Assembly (NCBI GenBank): GCA_015680685.1
Contig: MNCI01003331.1
Location: 7,002 to 51,920 of the forward strand
DNA length: 44,919 nucleotides
Origin: Gnetum montanum
Lineage: Eukaryota; Streptophyta; Gnetopsida; Gnetales; Gnetaceae
Reading direction: 5' to 3'
The position numbers and the translations under genes were made by a program. The notes below the pieces were generated by a model. That model worked only from the letters and a program-made list of their open reading frames with translations, did not search any database and was not told the origin of the DNA. Every line of letters starts with the position of its first letter. Within the stretch, counting starts at the first letter, position 1. Of this stretch, positions 1 through 10,560 are shown one piece after another.

Positions 1-799
1 ATAGCAGTTCCCACACGTTGCAAAATAATGAAATTTACTACTAAAATGCTCTTAAGGCTTTTAAACACAAGTGTTTCTATGGCAAAATTTTAATAGAATT
101 TTTTATTGGGCAATAAGAACAATAAGAGCAATCTAAAAATCCCAAAATTACTTGCCAAGGATGATACTATCTAAACCACTAGCTAAGCAATTTAAACAAA
201 ATAAAAGATGAAATGCATAACTCATAGGAGCATGACAAAGAGGCTAAAATCTTTATTCTAGCAAGCCATCTTTTAAGCAATCTTCTTTACAAATCTTCCA
301 AGAACTCAAGTGTGATGTGTGAGACCCCTTGTGATGATGATATGTCTCCTTTTTTTTTTTTTTTGAAAACAACTTCTCTGAATTACGCGGCATGGCGCTT
401 AGCAATAGTATGAATCTTCATCCGATGCAGATCATAATCAGAGGACTTAGCACTGGGAACAGATCTCGGGCTCACGGTTCTCTTGGAATTTTGAATTTTT
501 GGAACGCGATGAATTTTGATTTTTGGAAACAGGAATAGTTTATGTTACCTTTAAAAATTTAAATGATAAATTTATAATTCGAAAGTAAGGTAGAACAAAG
601 ACTCTGGAACCCTTTCCATCAAAATATGAATTGTCTTGCTGAATTTGTTATATCTTTATATCATATAAATGGTAAATTGGGCTTCTTCCATAATCCCACT
701 ATGTATAGGAATACATTTTTTATAAAGTAGAAAAAAAATGCTACTTATTCTTTTTCCTCTCAAACCCAAATTTTAGCCACTTCTCCAAGAACATTTAAC
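1..799. repeat. Unassigned dispersed repeat at the left edge
   Basis: No coding sequence is recognisable here. Positions 1-127 match 44793-44919 in the same orientation at roughly 80% identity by eye, so this is the continuation of a repeat present at both window ends. A T-rich run lies at about 350-364, and 385-520 is richer in CpG than the surroundings. The right limit is set by the first credible integrase codons of element A, near 800. It may be the tail of an LTR plus leader (perhaps the 5' LTR of element E), but no terminal CA, primer-binding site or target duplication could be fixed. Confidence 0.4.
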
Positions 800-1819
800 C
801 AATTTAGCCTTACTAGCCTACTCCATGAAATGGTCAAATGTGCCAACACTAGCCTTACATAGAACAAGATTGCCTTGCCAAAGTTAGGATGTGTGATACA
901 TGCCAACATCATGAAAATCTTATACATGTCTCACCTACTCAGTTGCATCCTACATAGATTATGTGGCCATTCCAACATTGGGAACTAAATATCATAGGAC
1001 CCATCACACCTAAATCTTCTGCAGAACATAGGTTCATCATCACTACCGCTGAGTACTTTACAAAGTGGGTGGAGGCTATTCCCCTAAGGAAGACTACATC
1101 TCAACAAGTTTGCCACTTTTTCCTAGACAACATAGTAACAAGGTTTGGTCTTCCCATAACTATTGTGACAGACAATGGGCCATAGTTTAGTAGTGTGGAA
1201 ACCAAAACCTTTTACGACAACTTTGGCATCAAACAATCCTTTTCATTGGCATACTACCCACAGGAAAATGGTCAGGTAGAGGCAACAAACAAGTCCATCA
1301 TCAACTTTCTCAAAAGGATGCTTAGAAGCAACAAGAGGTGATGACATGAGAAAATCCTCTACATGTTATGGCCTTAACACATGACATGTAGAATGGCTAT
1401 AGGTAAAACTCCTTACAACATTGTTTACAAATTTGAAGTAATGTTACCTCTTGAATTGTAGGTACCATCACTTCGAATGATCCTTTCAAGCATTATGAAT
1501 GAGACCCAGAACAACGAGTCAAGGATCATCGACCTTGACTCCATAGAGAGGGAGCATACCCAAACACTTGATCACATTGAATGATACTAGGACAAGTAGT
1601 GACAAAAGCACCACTGTAATCAAAAAAGGGGACCTAGTTCTCAAGGCTGTTCATGAACATGTAAAAAATTTCTTAGCAAATTGGGAAGGTCCATTCATAG
1701 TCATGAAAGCCTATGAGAACGAGGCCTTCAAACTGGTAGATATGGATGGCAAAGAGTTTGCAAATCCCATGAACCACTTGTACCTCAAGCCATACTACGT
1801 CTGCTACAAAGCAAGGTAA
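800..1819 (+). pseudogene. Element A integrase, C-terminal part of pol (broken)
   Basis: Integrase inserts the cDNA copy of the retroelement into chromosomes. The end of the zinc-binding domain is visible at about 840-915, with CDTC as the CxxC pair and PYIEQDCLAKV just before it. The core follows: LNIIGP (the first catalytic Asp is Asn), VTDNGP at about 1170 with the second Asp intact, and NGQVEATNK near 1270 with the Glu intact. The ORF at 1568-1819 is the C-terminal domain: GDLVLKAVHEH, then NWEGPF, then NPMNHLYLKPYYV. Stops break the frame before MWPFQHW, after DNGP and after SNKR. The zinc domain is cut at its N-terminal end. This is a clear family match and a dead copy. Confidence 0.88.
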
Positions 1820-2210
1820 GCATAGACAGTCCACTATGACTATAAACTGACACAAAAAATCTACTATGACTATAAACTAGCACAAACAATCCACTATGAC
1901 TATAAACTGGCACAAACCATCCGCTATGATGTAAAATTGGCAAAGAACATCCACTATGACATAAAATTGACACAGATAGTCTACTATGAATATAAACTGG
2001 CACAACACGTCCTTGGGCTATGACGTAAAACTAGCACCCATGGCATGGTCTGCTACAACCTTAAATTGGCCCATCCACCATCTGCTACAACATTAAACTA
2101 GCACAATGGTTTGCTAGGACCTTAAACTAGCACATTATAGTCTACTAGGATCTTAAACTGGCACAATTAATGGTCTACCAAGACCTTAAACTAGGTTTGC
2201 ACTTCAACGT
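1816..2210 (+). repeat. Post-integrase minisatellite of element A (about 30-bp units)
   Basis: Immediately after the integrase stop lie about a dozen degenerate units. The typical unit reads TCCACTATGACTATAAACTG followed by GCACAAAC. Spacing starts near 27-30 bp and loosens later, where the core becomes GACCTTAAACTAGCAC. The same motif in coding orientation follows integrase in elements B (7284-7530) and D (31245-31640), so it belongs to this retroelement family and not to a local satellite. Confidence 0.85.
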
Positions 2211-3588
2211 TGACTAGCCCACATATATGACCCTACAAATAGGAGAGTGTGCACAATGCCAACTTTCTAGATAACACGGGGTGGGACATTGCAGTTCTAG
2301 AATGCAGTTCACGTTGTCAAGGAAACACCCCCTGGAACACATGTAGTGTCACCACCCTTGGCATCCTGCTGATCTTCTGGAGATGTCCTTTGACATATTG
2401 CTAACCTTCCATAGCTACTGCTACCATAGCCAATCATCATAGTAGTAGCTCCTATTGTCAATGGTTGCTGCTTGAGTCCCAGCACTATTGTGGCCCAGCC
2501 ACAAAGTAGCTACCCTCCAGCCCTTGCCATCATCCAAGCCAAAAAGACATTCAGCTGTTAGGCTTGTCACCTTACAGTTGAACTGTATGATGTTTGCCTC
2601 AGGTGGGGAATCCTGAGCACTTGCATTTCCATCGGCCCTAGCCTCCTCAGGGCCAACCCCTTTAGTCTACCACTATTAAAACTACTACTAGCCTTCCTGC
2701 TTTGAACATCACATGCCTTTGCAACAATGCTCGCTACTTTAGTAGTGCCTAAAGCAAGTGGGACTTTGCCCTCACATCCCTTCATGGTTACATTTTCTTG
2801 GTTTTCTCTCTATTGTATTTGCAGGATATAGGCCAAGATGGCATCACTCAGAGATGCATTTCACTAGGATAGCAGAGCACTATATCGTTCCGAAGTGATC
2901 GTTCCGACTAGCTTGGCTACTTGGGAGTGCACATCCCGCCCTCCTTCTTAACCCTCTTAACCTTATTTCTTATACTCACAATTTTTTCACATCCCTTTTT
3001 ACAAGTTTCCATGATGCATATAAATCCCTCCCACATGCCCAACCACCAAGTCCATGGTGCACATAACACAACTCGCTACATGGGAAGCATCTTTAGGTAG
3101 GTCAAAGCCCCATATGGATGTAACATAGCTCATCTCGAGGAGGAAACACCTGTCCTACAACAACAAGGTTGTCTACAAGTGAACGTGGCTAAACAAAAGA
3201 AGAAAAAAGACAAAAAGGAGTAAAAGAGCAAAAGAGCTCCAAAAAAAGAGGGACAAGTGCCCAAAACAATTGGTACCATAGTTGTTTCAACATGACCATC
3301 TCTAAGCACTCCAAGGAGAGGTCAAAAGGCCACCAAGGAAAGATGTCCGTGCATGCCAAATCCCTCACAAGCACTCTAACGAGGGATCACACTATGTTAC
3401 ATCTCTTCCTTCCCCGAACTTGCTTCCTCAAATCCATCTTTTACTCCTTTTACTTACCTGACCATCTCAACACTCCCAAGTGTAGCAGAGCAACATCTGA
3501 CCAACCACCGAGAGTGATGTTGGTATCTTGTTCTTCATGGTGTTTCATATTCTTTTTTGACATCTCTTGAGAAGATCCTCTAGACGTC
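2211..3588 (+). other. Element A 3' noncoding region between minisatellite and polypurine tract
   Basis: About 1.4 kb without a credible reading frame. A stretch near 2275-2340 (GGTGGGACATTGCAGTTC and flanks) matches the equivalent region of element B on the minus strand (about 7170-7210). The stretch 3535-3588 matches B and D just before their polypurine tracts. A piece near 2810-2870 resembles element E near 40770-40840. Short ORFs here are chance. Confidence 0.7.
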
Positions 3589-3603
3589 AACAAAGAGGAG
3601 CCA
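3589..3603 (+). promoter_or_regulatory. Element A polypurine tract (plus-strand primer site)
   Basis: The purine-rich run AACAAAGAGGAGCCA lies directly before the LTR start TGAAAA. It is preceded by CCTCTAGACGTC, as in element B, and close variants occur in D and E. In LTR retrotransposons this tract resists RNase H and primes plus-strand DNA synthesis. Confidence 0.75.
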
Positions 3604-4526
3604 TTGAAAAAAAATAAAATTTTAGGACCCTAATGCTTTAGCAGAGTCTCAAAATTCAGGCAAGGACTTTCAGAAGTGCAACATCATGATGGGTCATCAG
3701 GACAGTGTAGGCACTGAGGGTAGAAAATACATTCTGGCAAGTCTTCTATCTCCAAGTTTGATAGACTTGCTAGACTCTCCAACTCACCCAACAGGACAAT
3801 TGGCCTGGTTGACAATCTATCCAAGGACCATGCTAGGAGTTGTTGAAAGTGTTCAAGATGAGCTAAATAGTTTGGCATGTTTTCTAATGGAGAAATATGC
3901 TATGCTATGCTACACTGCACAGTGTAGAAAGCCTGAGGAAACCAATCAGACATCCAAGATGCAAGTTGATAACAAGTTAGTCTTCCAAAGCATCTATCCT
4001 ATTTCATCCTTGGAGCATGAGTAATACGGTGAAACAAAATGTGGAAAATTTTGTCAAGAATCATCTCAATTTGAGTGCTATGCTATGCTATGCTATGCAA
4101 CGTAACACAACGTAGTGGGGATATACTTCAACAACACTCCTTCTTGAATAGCTTTGACAAAGTAAAAGCACTTGCCCTTGCTTCATCTGGAACATGATAA
4201 ACATCCTATGATAAAATTTTTGCAAAATAAGTTAGGATTTGGCCAACACTGGATGCTATGCTATGTAGTGTAGCACAACGTAGCAAGGATAGAATGCATA
4301 AAGGCCCCTCTGCCAAGTGGTTCCAATAAGAGGATTGCACTTGGCAATGCTTTGGCCTCCAAAACTACCTACCCCACTCAGCCCTCATGGCCTCAAGAAA
4401 ATTTTCCTGGTAAAACATTGCAGATTGAACAAGGATGCATGTCACACTGGCTGCTATGCTGCATAGTGTAGCATAGCATAGCGAGGATGCAAAACAAAAA
4501 AAATTTCCCAAGGATGAATTCAGCAA
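3604..4526 (+). repeat. Element A 3' LTR, left part (U3 side)
   Basis: The LTR starts TGAAAA after the polypurine tract and runs to the element B insertion point. It contains four clusters of GCTATGCTA/TAGCATAGC words (near 3898-3930, 4076-4120, 4253-4290 and 4450-4485), several of them imperfect inverted repeats. The LTR of element B has the same kind of clusters. The small ORFs in this stretch are not genes. Confidence 0.75.
4522..4526. repeat. Target-site duplication of element B, left copy (AGCAA)
   Basis: AGCAA directly precedes the LTR start TGTAGC at 4527. The same five bases follow the far LTR end at 23143-23147. A perfect 5-bp duplication is the expected length for Ty3/gypsy integration. 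Confidence 0.9.
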
Positions 4527-6272
4527 TGTAGCGACCGAAAATGTCAGTGGTTGGAAGAACGCCAGGGATCGGCGGACATGACAGTTCCAACCTTGTATTT
4601 GCGGGAGGGCGGTGCTAGGTATGTGTGAACACGGGGTGCCCTGAATAGTCTGGTCGATCAGACAGGGACTTACGTTGGCGTCAATATAGCCTTTTATAAT
4701 GTAAATAATGAAAAATGTGAGATAATGCTTATGGGTAAATAAAGTAGGAGAGAAATTGTAAAAGTGCAACAAGAATACAAAATAATGCTTAAAGATGAAC
4801 AAAATAGAAAATAATTCCAAGAAACGAGACAAAAAATGGGGGATAAAGCATAGTATGGTTAGAAACATGCACCGCTCCAAAGCTACAAACTCATCCAATC
4901 AGGATGGATACAATCAGCTGCACAGTGTGACGGAGTGCAGAAGTTCTGAGAGCAATCGAGGCATGCTAGAAAAAGGAAAGAGCTATGCTCTTGGACATGG
5001 ACTTCACATGCAAACAATGCGGGGCTCTACCAAGGTGGTAGAATGGAGACGGGGATCTCATGCCAGCCAGAAGAGACTCTATGTTTCTAGTGTTAGACAG
5101 GTGACTTTGATTATTATAATGCCGGCTAGAGGGAAAATCTTTGTTTCATAATTTCAATGTCCCCACTACTTGGAAGCTGCTTGCTTCCAGAAAGATGCAA
5201 ACTCTTTTGAAATTTCCAACTTTACAACTTGTTGACTTTTTTAAATTGTGGGTCTTTTTTAGTAAAACATTGTGAACTTGTTATATGCTGTTTGCCAGGA
5301 TATTTATAGGGCTGAAGGTAAGTAAGAAAAAAAGGTGCTTTGAATGCTACACGCTACAGGCTTGTGCTATCTTACTGGTGCTACTTGATCCATCGGTGAC
5401 CATTGGGCTTACCAGACTGTTGTGATGCGAATCTACCATGCAATAACTGTGATCCTACCATGCCATAATTATGCCGTTAGCATTTGGAGACGTGTGCCAA
5501 CGGTCTGATTAGGTGGAGTGCATTGATGTCGAGCAACCACCTCTTTTCCTTGCTGTGCTTTGTGACGTATCATGCTCGACATAGCATAGCACCTTATTGC
5601 ATGTTTTTTTATTTGTTATATGCTTGCTACACTGTGCTACACTACGTAGTGTAGCATAGTGTAGAAACTTTTCTTAGTTGCAAGAGTTTTGCCAATTTGC
5701 AAACCATTCTCCTACGATGCAAGTTTTGTGAACTTTGTCAACTTCACCTTTCTAACTGCCTTTTGTCACTTCTATAGGATTGGTAGGCCTTGCTGCACCA
5801 TGTAGCTCAGCGTAGCGTAGCAGTAGACATAGTCCACTGCTTCTTGACGAAAAAAGAACATCACTGCAGAACTCAAAATTGGACGAGGGGAGTGGGTAGT
5901 GAAGTTGTTGCCATGCTACACTGTGTAACGTCGCATAGCGTAGCATTTCATTCCACCATCATCTTTTGAAGCTTGCTATGCTACATAGCGTAGCAGGCTT
6001 TGTGACTTAGAAAACTTGCCAAACTATTTCTTGCGCATCCAGGATGCTACTGCCGATTCTGCATGCTGTTCCTGAGTAGGCTACTAGCTGTTTAGGCTAC
6101 CTTGGTGGGCAGGCAGGATGGTATAGAACCTATCCATGCTCAAAGTAAAAAATTTTCCGAACTGGCCAACCTAGACTCAGAACATTCTTCTCCCGATGAA
6201 CTACCATCGTGCTGTGCGGACTGCAAGATCCTGGTGAGGCCAGGATGACCCCACATTTTTTAGGGTGTTTCA
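4527..6272 (-). repeat. Element B 3' LTR
   Basis: Read on the minus strand it starts TGAAACACC at 6272, next to the polypurine tract, and ends GCTACA at 4527. It is colinear with 21397-23142. A TATA box (TATAAATA on the minus strand, 5301-5308) lies 774 bp from the LTR edge, the identical offset to the other copy. Clusters of GCTATGCTAC/GTAGCATAGC words occur at about 5580-5665, 5800-5825, 5920-5945 and 5975-5995. Antisense or sense ORFs of up to 177 codons inside the LTR are chance. Confidence 0.95.
5301..5308 (-). promoter_or_regulatory. TATA box of element B 3' LTR
   Basis: TATAAATA on the minus strand within the context GCCCTATAAATATC. It is conserved at the same LTR offset (22171-22178) in the 5' LTR. 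Element A's LTR has the matching CCCTATAAATAC at 23597-23604. It is probably the Pol II promoter core that sets the R region start. Confidence 0.75.
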
Positions 6273-6287
6273 TTGTCCCCTTTTTTT
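6273..6287 (-). promoter_or_regulatory. Element B polypurine tract
   Basis: On the minus strand AAAAAAAGGGGACAA abuts the LTR start TGAAACACC and is preceded by CTCTAGACGTC. This is the plus-strand priming site. It is homologous to the tracts of A (3589-3603), D (30035-30050) and E (41583-41597). Confidence 0.85.
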
Positions 6288-7283
6288 GACGTCTAGAGAA
6301 CAGGCTCGATGGACATCGGCAAAGAATACAAAACACCGCAGCAGGAAAAATGCTAAATTTGTTGCTTGGTGGATGCTAGGACGTCGCTTGGCCATGCTTG
6401 AAAGTGTTGCATTAGTTTTGCGGAGGTTAAGGTAGAGAGTAAAGATGATGTTTATCCAAGTCCCTCGTCGAAGTGCTCTGCAGGACTCGTTCACATTTTC
6501 ATCTTTGGCTGGCGTTGTTTTTCAACCTCCTATAGGCAAGTGTCCCCTCCGTAGAATGAATTGCGTTACATCCATGGAGGGTTCTAACTTACCTACTGCA
6601 GCCTTCTACACGATGAGTTGTGTTACGCGTGTGCTAGAGTTTGCACTCTCAAATAACCATGTTAGTCAAGGCACTCGCTTTACGATGTTGTAGCCTTTGC
6701 TACTGTAGCGGGATGAATTTAATGGGACAAGGTCTTGCTGGTTGCTAGCATTGCTGTTACTCTTGGGCACCATTGCTGGTACGAGATGCCGAAAGTAGGG
6801 AGGACAGCAGCAGTCATGGAAGCACCAATCGTGGGGGAGCTATTCCCCAAGGCATCAAGGATGCGGATGCACTAGAATCCCCACTAAAGGAATGCATGCT
6901 CAGTTTAGCTATGAGATTAGCTACCACATAGCTGAACATTGCGTGAGCCGAAACCTTGGCGGGGAGCTGAAGAGCAATAATATTGTGGCTAGTCCACAAT
7001 ACTGTCAGCACCTCAGAAGTAGGAATGAGCCTAGGAACTACCATTAGGGTGGTGGGCCGTGGTGATGGTAGGTTTGAAGGGCCCGTATGACATCATACAA
7101 CATCTTTGAAGGGTTAGCATGACACCGAGGGTGGTGGTGTGTATGCCCCAGACCATGTTCTCCTTGCATCGAGAACTGCGTCCTGGAGCTGCAACATCCC
7201 ACCTGCGCATTGGTATCATGCCCCTCCGTTTGACGTGTATCTGGTGGTGGTGTATGTTGAGGGTGCGACGTGAACCCAGTTTA
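6288..7283 (-). other. Element B 3' noncoding region
   Basis: About 1 kb between the minisatellite and the polypurine tract. I see no credible gene. Positions 7170-7210 on the minus strand match element A near 2275-2320, and 6280-6340 match the pre-tract segments of A and D. Short ORFs at 6270-6494, 6814-7044 and 7031-7219 have no family resemblance. Confidence 0.7.
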
Positions 7284-7530
7284 AGTTCTCAGTAGACCGT
7301 GTGCTAGTTTAAGGTCCCAACAAACCGTTGTGCTTGTTTAAGGTCCCAGCAAACCGTAGATGCCATTTTTACATCATAGTGGACATGCAATGCCATTTTA
7401 TAGTCATAGTGGACTAATAGTGCCATTTTTATGCCATGGAGGACGGTGCTTGGTGCTACTAGTTTATCATCATTGCGAACACTGCCTAGTGCAACTACCA
7501 ATTTATCGTTGTAGTGGACAGTACTTGTTG
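7284..7530 (-). repeat. Post-integrase minisatellite of element B
   Basis: About eight degenerate units of 28-35 bp. On the plus strand as printed they read as ATTTTATAGTCATAGTGGAC or CTAGTTTAAGGTCCCAACAA variants. They are the reverse complement of the element A units. They lie just downstream of integrase in coding direction, the same place as in A and D. Confidence 0.83.
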
Positions 7531-7555
7531 TTGCCGTTGCACTTTAGACGTAGTA

Positions 7556-8650
7556 CGGCTTGAGGTACATGTGGTTCACCTGGTTGGTGAACTCGTTGGC
7601 GTCCATGTCTACCAACTTGAAGGCTCCATTCCTGAAGGCTTTAGTGACCACGTAAGGAGCCTTAGTTGGCTGAGAACTTACTTACATGCTCATGAACAAC
7701 CTTGAGGACGAGGTCTCCCTTCTGCACTAGCCATCGATGCGGATTTGCACAGTGCTTCTGCTGTTGTTTATTCTGGTAATGCTTGATTCATCTCAGCGTC
7801 TACACGCATTCCTCCTCCACCAAGTCGAGATTGATGGTTCATGATTCGTTGTTCTAGGCTTTGCTTACAGTGTCGGACAGGATCATCCGAAGTGAAGATA
7901 CCTACAACTCAAGAGGCAATACAGCTTCAGATCTGTAAACATGACTGTAAGGGGTCTTACTCATTGTAGTTCTGCAAGTTGTTTGATAGGCCTAGAGGAC
8001 GTAGAGTATTTGCTCGTGCCACCACCTCTTGCTATTGCTAAGCATTGACTTCAATAAGTTGATGATGGGCTTATTTGTAGCCTCCACCTGCCTATTCACC
8101 TGCAAATAATAAGGGGAAGAAAATGATTGTTTAATGCCTAGATTGCTACAGAAGGTTTGGGTTTCCATACTGCTGAACTATGGTCCATTTTTTGTCACAA
8201 TAATCATTGGAAGCCCAAACTTAGTCACTATGTTATCGAGGATGAAATGGCAGATTTGCTGAGACGTCGTTTTCCTTAGGGGAATAGCTTCCACCCACTT
8301 AGTAAAATACTTTGTGGCAATGATAATGAAGCTATGCCCTATGGAGGACTTAGGTGTGGTAGGCCCTATGACGTCTAGTCCCCATCGTTGGAAGGGCTAC
8401 ATAATTTATGTTGGGTGTAGGTTTGTAGGTGCTATGTGTATGAGGTTTGCGTATCTCTAGCATGTGTCACATGTCTTGACCTTCGACAGGCAGTCACGCT
8501 CCATGTAGGGCCAATAGTACCCTTGGCATCTGATTTTTGCAGCCATATCCCTAGGTGCTATGTGTCCACCACACAACCCTTCGTGAACCTCATTAACTAC
8601 CTTTTGTGCTTGCTTACCACCCACACATGTTAGCAATATCCCATCGTAGG
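7556..8650 (-). pseudogene. Element B integrase (broken)
   Basis: Pieced together across minus-strand frames, the protein shows the HHCC zinc domain (EVHEGLCGGH, then TCDTC), a core beginning GLDVIGP with the first Asp intact, VTKNGP where the second catalytic Asp is replaced by Lys, and RQVEATNK with the Glu intact. A C-terminal GDLVLKVVHEH segment follows. Stops stand where the family has Trp or Gln (for example after CDTC and after NGP), and a frameshift falls in the last 100 codons. The loss of the second Asp alone would abolish strand transfer. It is followed within about 30 bp by the minisatellite. Confidence 0.88.
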
Positions 8651-8699
8651 ATCGTCAGCATAGGGCGTCATTTCCCATGAGCACGTATTGATGAGCATG

Positions 8700-9275
8700 T
8701 TTGTAGATTGCATCTCTTTGAGCTGATGTCAATCCACCTAGGGATTCGTCATGCTGTAAATAAGCTTTAATGTTATCGTACCACTCTGAGGTGTCTGCAG
8801 CATCGACAGTGGCCACATGTTCTGCCTGAGTGATAGGCTCCATGCATTCTATCATCGTAGTTGGCAGGTTTTCCAAGGAATGCAATGGAATGTTTAACGT
8901 GAGGGTAGCTAAGGAGTCTGCTACGATGTTCTCGTTGCATGGCACATGTTGCACATCAGTGATCACGAATTGCTTCAGTAAGATTTCTGCTAGGTCATAG
9001 TAGGGTTGTAGGTGTGTAGCCTTGCAGGTGTAGACTTCGGTAATTTGATTTACGACTAGTTGTAAATCTCCCCGAATCACCAAGTGTTGTACATGTAGCA
9101 CGTGGGTAGTTAAGAGGCCTCTAAGTAGCCCCTCGTACTCTGCCATGTTGTTGGTGCAAGGGAATGCAAAAAGATAAGTGGATGGGTATATTTCCCCAGA
9201 GGGGAATGTGATCATGGTAGCGGCGCTACCTCCTCACATGGTTGATGCATTGTTGAAGTATAAGGTTGCCTTGAA
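8700..9275 (-). pseudogene. Element B second (archaeal-type) RNase H
   Basis: A second RNase H domain lies downstream of the gypsy RNase H and before integrase. The motif order is LYFNNAST (the family usually has Asp at the first catalytic position; here Asn), NMAEYEGLLRGL with the catalytic Glu, RGDLQLVV with the third acidic residue, and ADSLATL with the fourth. The open frame 9215-8655 is intact across most of the domain. A duplicated RNase H of this kind is a known hallmark of Tat-lineage plant gypsy elements, and it anchors the family assignment of B and, by similarity, A, D and E. Confidence 0.85.
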
Positions 9276-9710
9276 ATGTGACAGGACAATGGCAACATTG
9301 CTAATGTATTCATCTTGGAACTCGGGATCTACAGTTGCCTGGTCGTCGACTGGCAAGGACGCAAGTTGGGTTGCTATGGCTTGGCCCTTTGTCAACAATT
9401 GACTTACATAATGTAGGTCAAACTCTGTGGTTATTGCTTTTCATCAGGCTATTCTGCTACTTTCGTACAGGTTTCCGGTGTTAGTCTGGAGTATGTTGCT
9501 TTTGCAAATGATGTTGGTTGTGCCATGGAATAGGTAATGCCACCACTTTTATAGTGTGAACACTAAGGCTAGGTAGTTCCTCTCCATCTCGTTGTATTTT
9601 TCCTTGTATGCTATCAATGCGTGGCTCAGGTAATACACCGGTATCTCAAAATCGTCGTCCTACTTCTGACATAGCAGTGCATCTATGGATGCATCAGAGG
9701 TGACAAGGTA
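9276..9710 (-). pseudogene. Element B gypsy RNase H and connector
   Basis: The minus strand encodes the RNase H that normally follows gypsy RT: SDASIDALL with the first catalytic Asp, then YLSHAL, then NEMERNYLALVFTL with the conserved Glu region. A stop follows at the Trp-type position in FTLxKW. The stretch 9280-9420 is the connector to the second RNase H. Its job in the family is to degrade the RNA strand of the RNA-DNA hybrid during reverse transcription. It is broken by several stops. Confidence 0.75.
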
Positions 9711-10560
9711 TATGAAGAAAGGCTTGTCCCTTTGCAATGGATGTACCGTTGGGAGGTGCGAGAGCTCCTTCTTCAGGTTGTTGAAGGCTTATTGACACTA
9801 GGCCATCCACTCGAAGGCTTGTTGACACTAGGCCATCCACTAGAAGATGTTGCATGAGGTGTAACTTGTCAATCAATCTTGCTATAAACCTCTGAATGAA
9901 TTGCACTATACCCTGTAAACCACGTAACTCTTTAATATTTGTAGGGGGGGCTAGATTGAAAATGACCTTGACTTTGTCTAGGTCCACCCATATTCCTACC
10001 TTTGATACTACAAACCCTAACATGCATTTGGTCTTGACCCCGAAGACACACTTATTAGGGTTAAGATGTAAATTGTACCTTTGGCAACACTTGAGAACTA
10101 GCTCTAGATCGCATGGGTGGTGGGCTGCCTCTTTGGACTTAACCGCTATATCATCCACATAATCGTTTAACGTTTCTAGGATGTAATCACTGAAAATGTA
10201 GGTCATGGCTCGTTGGTAGGTTTCTCTAGCATTCTTGAGCCCGAAAGGCATCATGGTATAGTAGAAGGTTCCCTATGGAGTCATGAAGGTTGTCGACAGC
10301 TGGTGCTTTGGGTTGATGCGGATTTGGTTATATCCGGAGAAACCATCTATGAACGATAGCAAAGCATGACCAGCTATGGTGTTGATGAGTTGATTGATGC
10401 TTGGGTGTGAAACGTTGTCTTTGATCATTTCCTTGTTCAAGTCTCAAAAGTCTATATAGATTCATATCCCTCCTATTTTCTTTAAAACCACAACGATGTT
10501 GGACATCCACTTTGAATAGTCAACTGCACGGATGAAACCTGCTTGGTATAATGGTGATTT
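9694..10560 (-). pseudogene. Element B reverse transcriptase (broken)
   Basis: The minus strand encodes an almost colinear RT: GFIRAVDYSKWMSNIVVV, then a DLNKE motif, then SFIDGFSGYNQI (first catalytic Asp), MMPFGLKNARETYQRAM, and YVDDIAVKS with the intact YxDD pair. LNPNKCVFGV and the thumb PPTNIKELRGLQG follow. Stops interrupt at positions where the family has Arg (DFxDL) and Trp (TPxGTF), so these are single point changes. The frame from 10254 to 9694 is open for 186 codons. A repeat of about 30 bp (GTTGACACTAGGCCATCCAC, twice near 9790-9840) marks a small local duplication just after the domain. Confidence 0.9.

Noticed and set aside
1816-2210. CRISPR-like array (short repeats with spacers)
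   Set aside because: Units are degenerate and contiguous, follow a gypsy integrase, and the genome is eukaryotic.
2567-2785. Small ORFs in the 3' noncoding part of element A as a possible extra retroelement gene
   Set aside because: They are not conserved in B or D at the corresponding place and have no motif.
4365-4898. 177-codon open frame on the minus strand
   Set aside because: It crosses the border between the LTR of A and the LTR of B and has no domain; the matching frame in the other B LTR (21511-21750) is shorter and altered.
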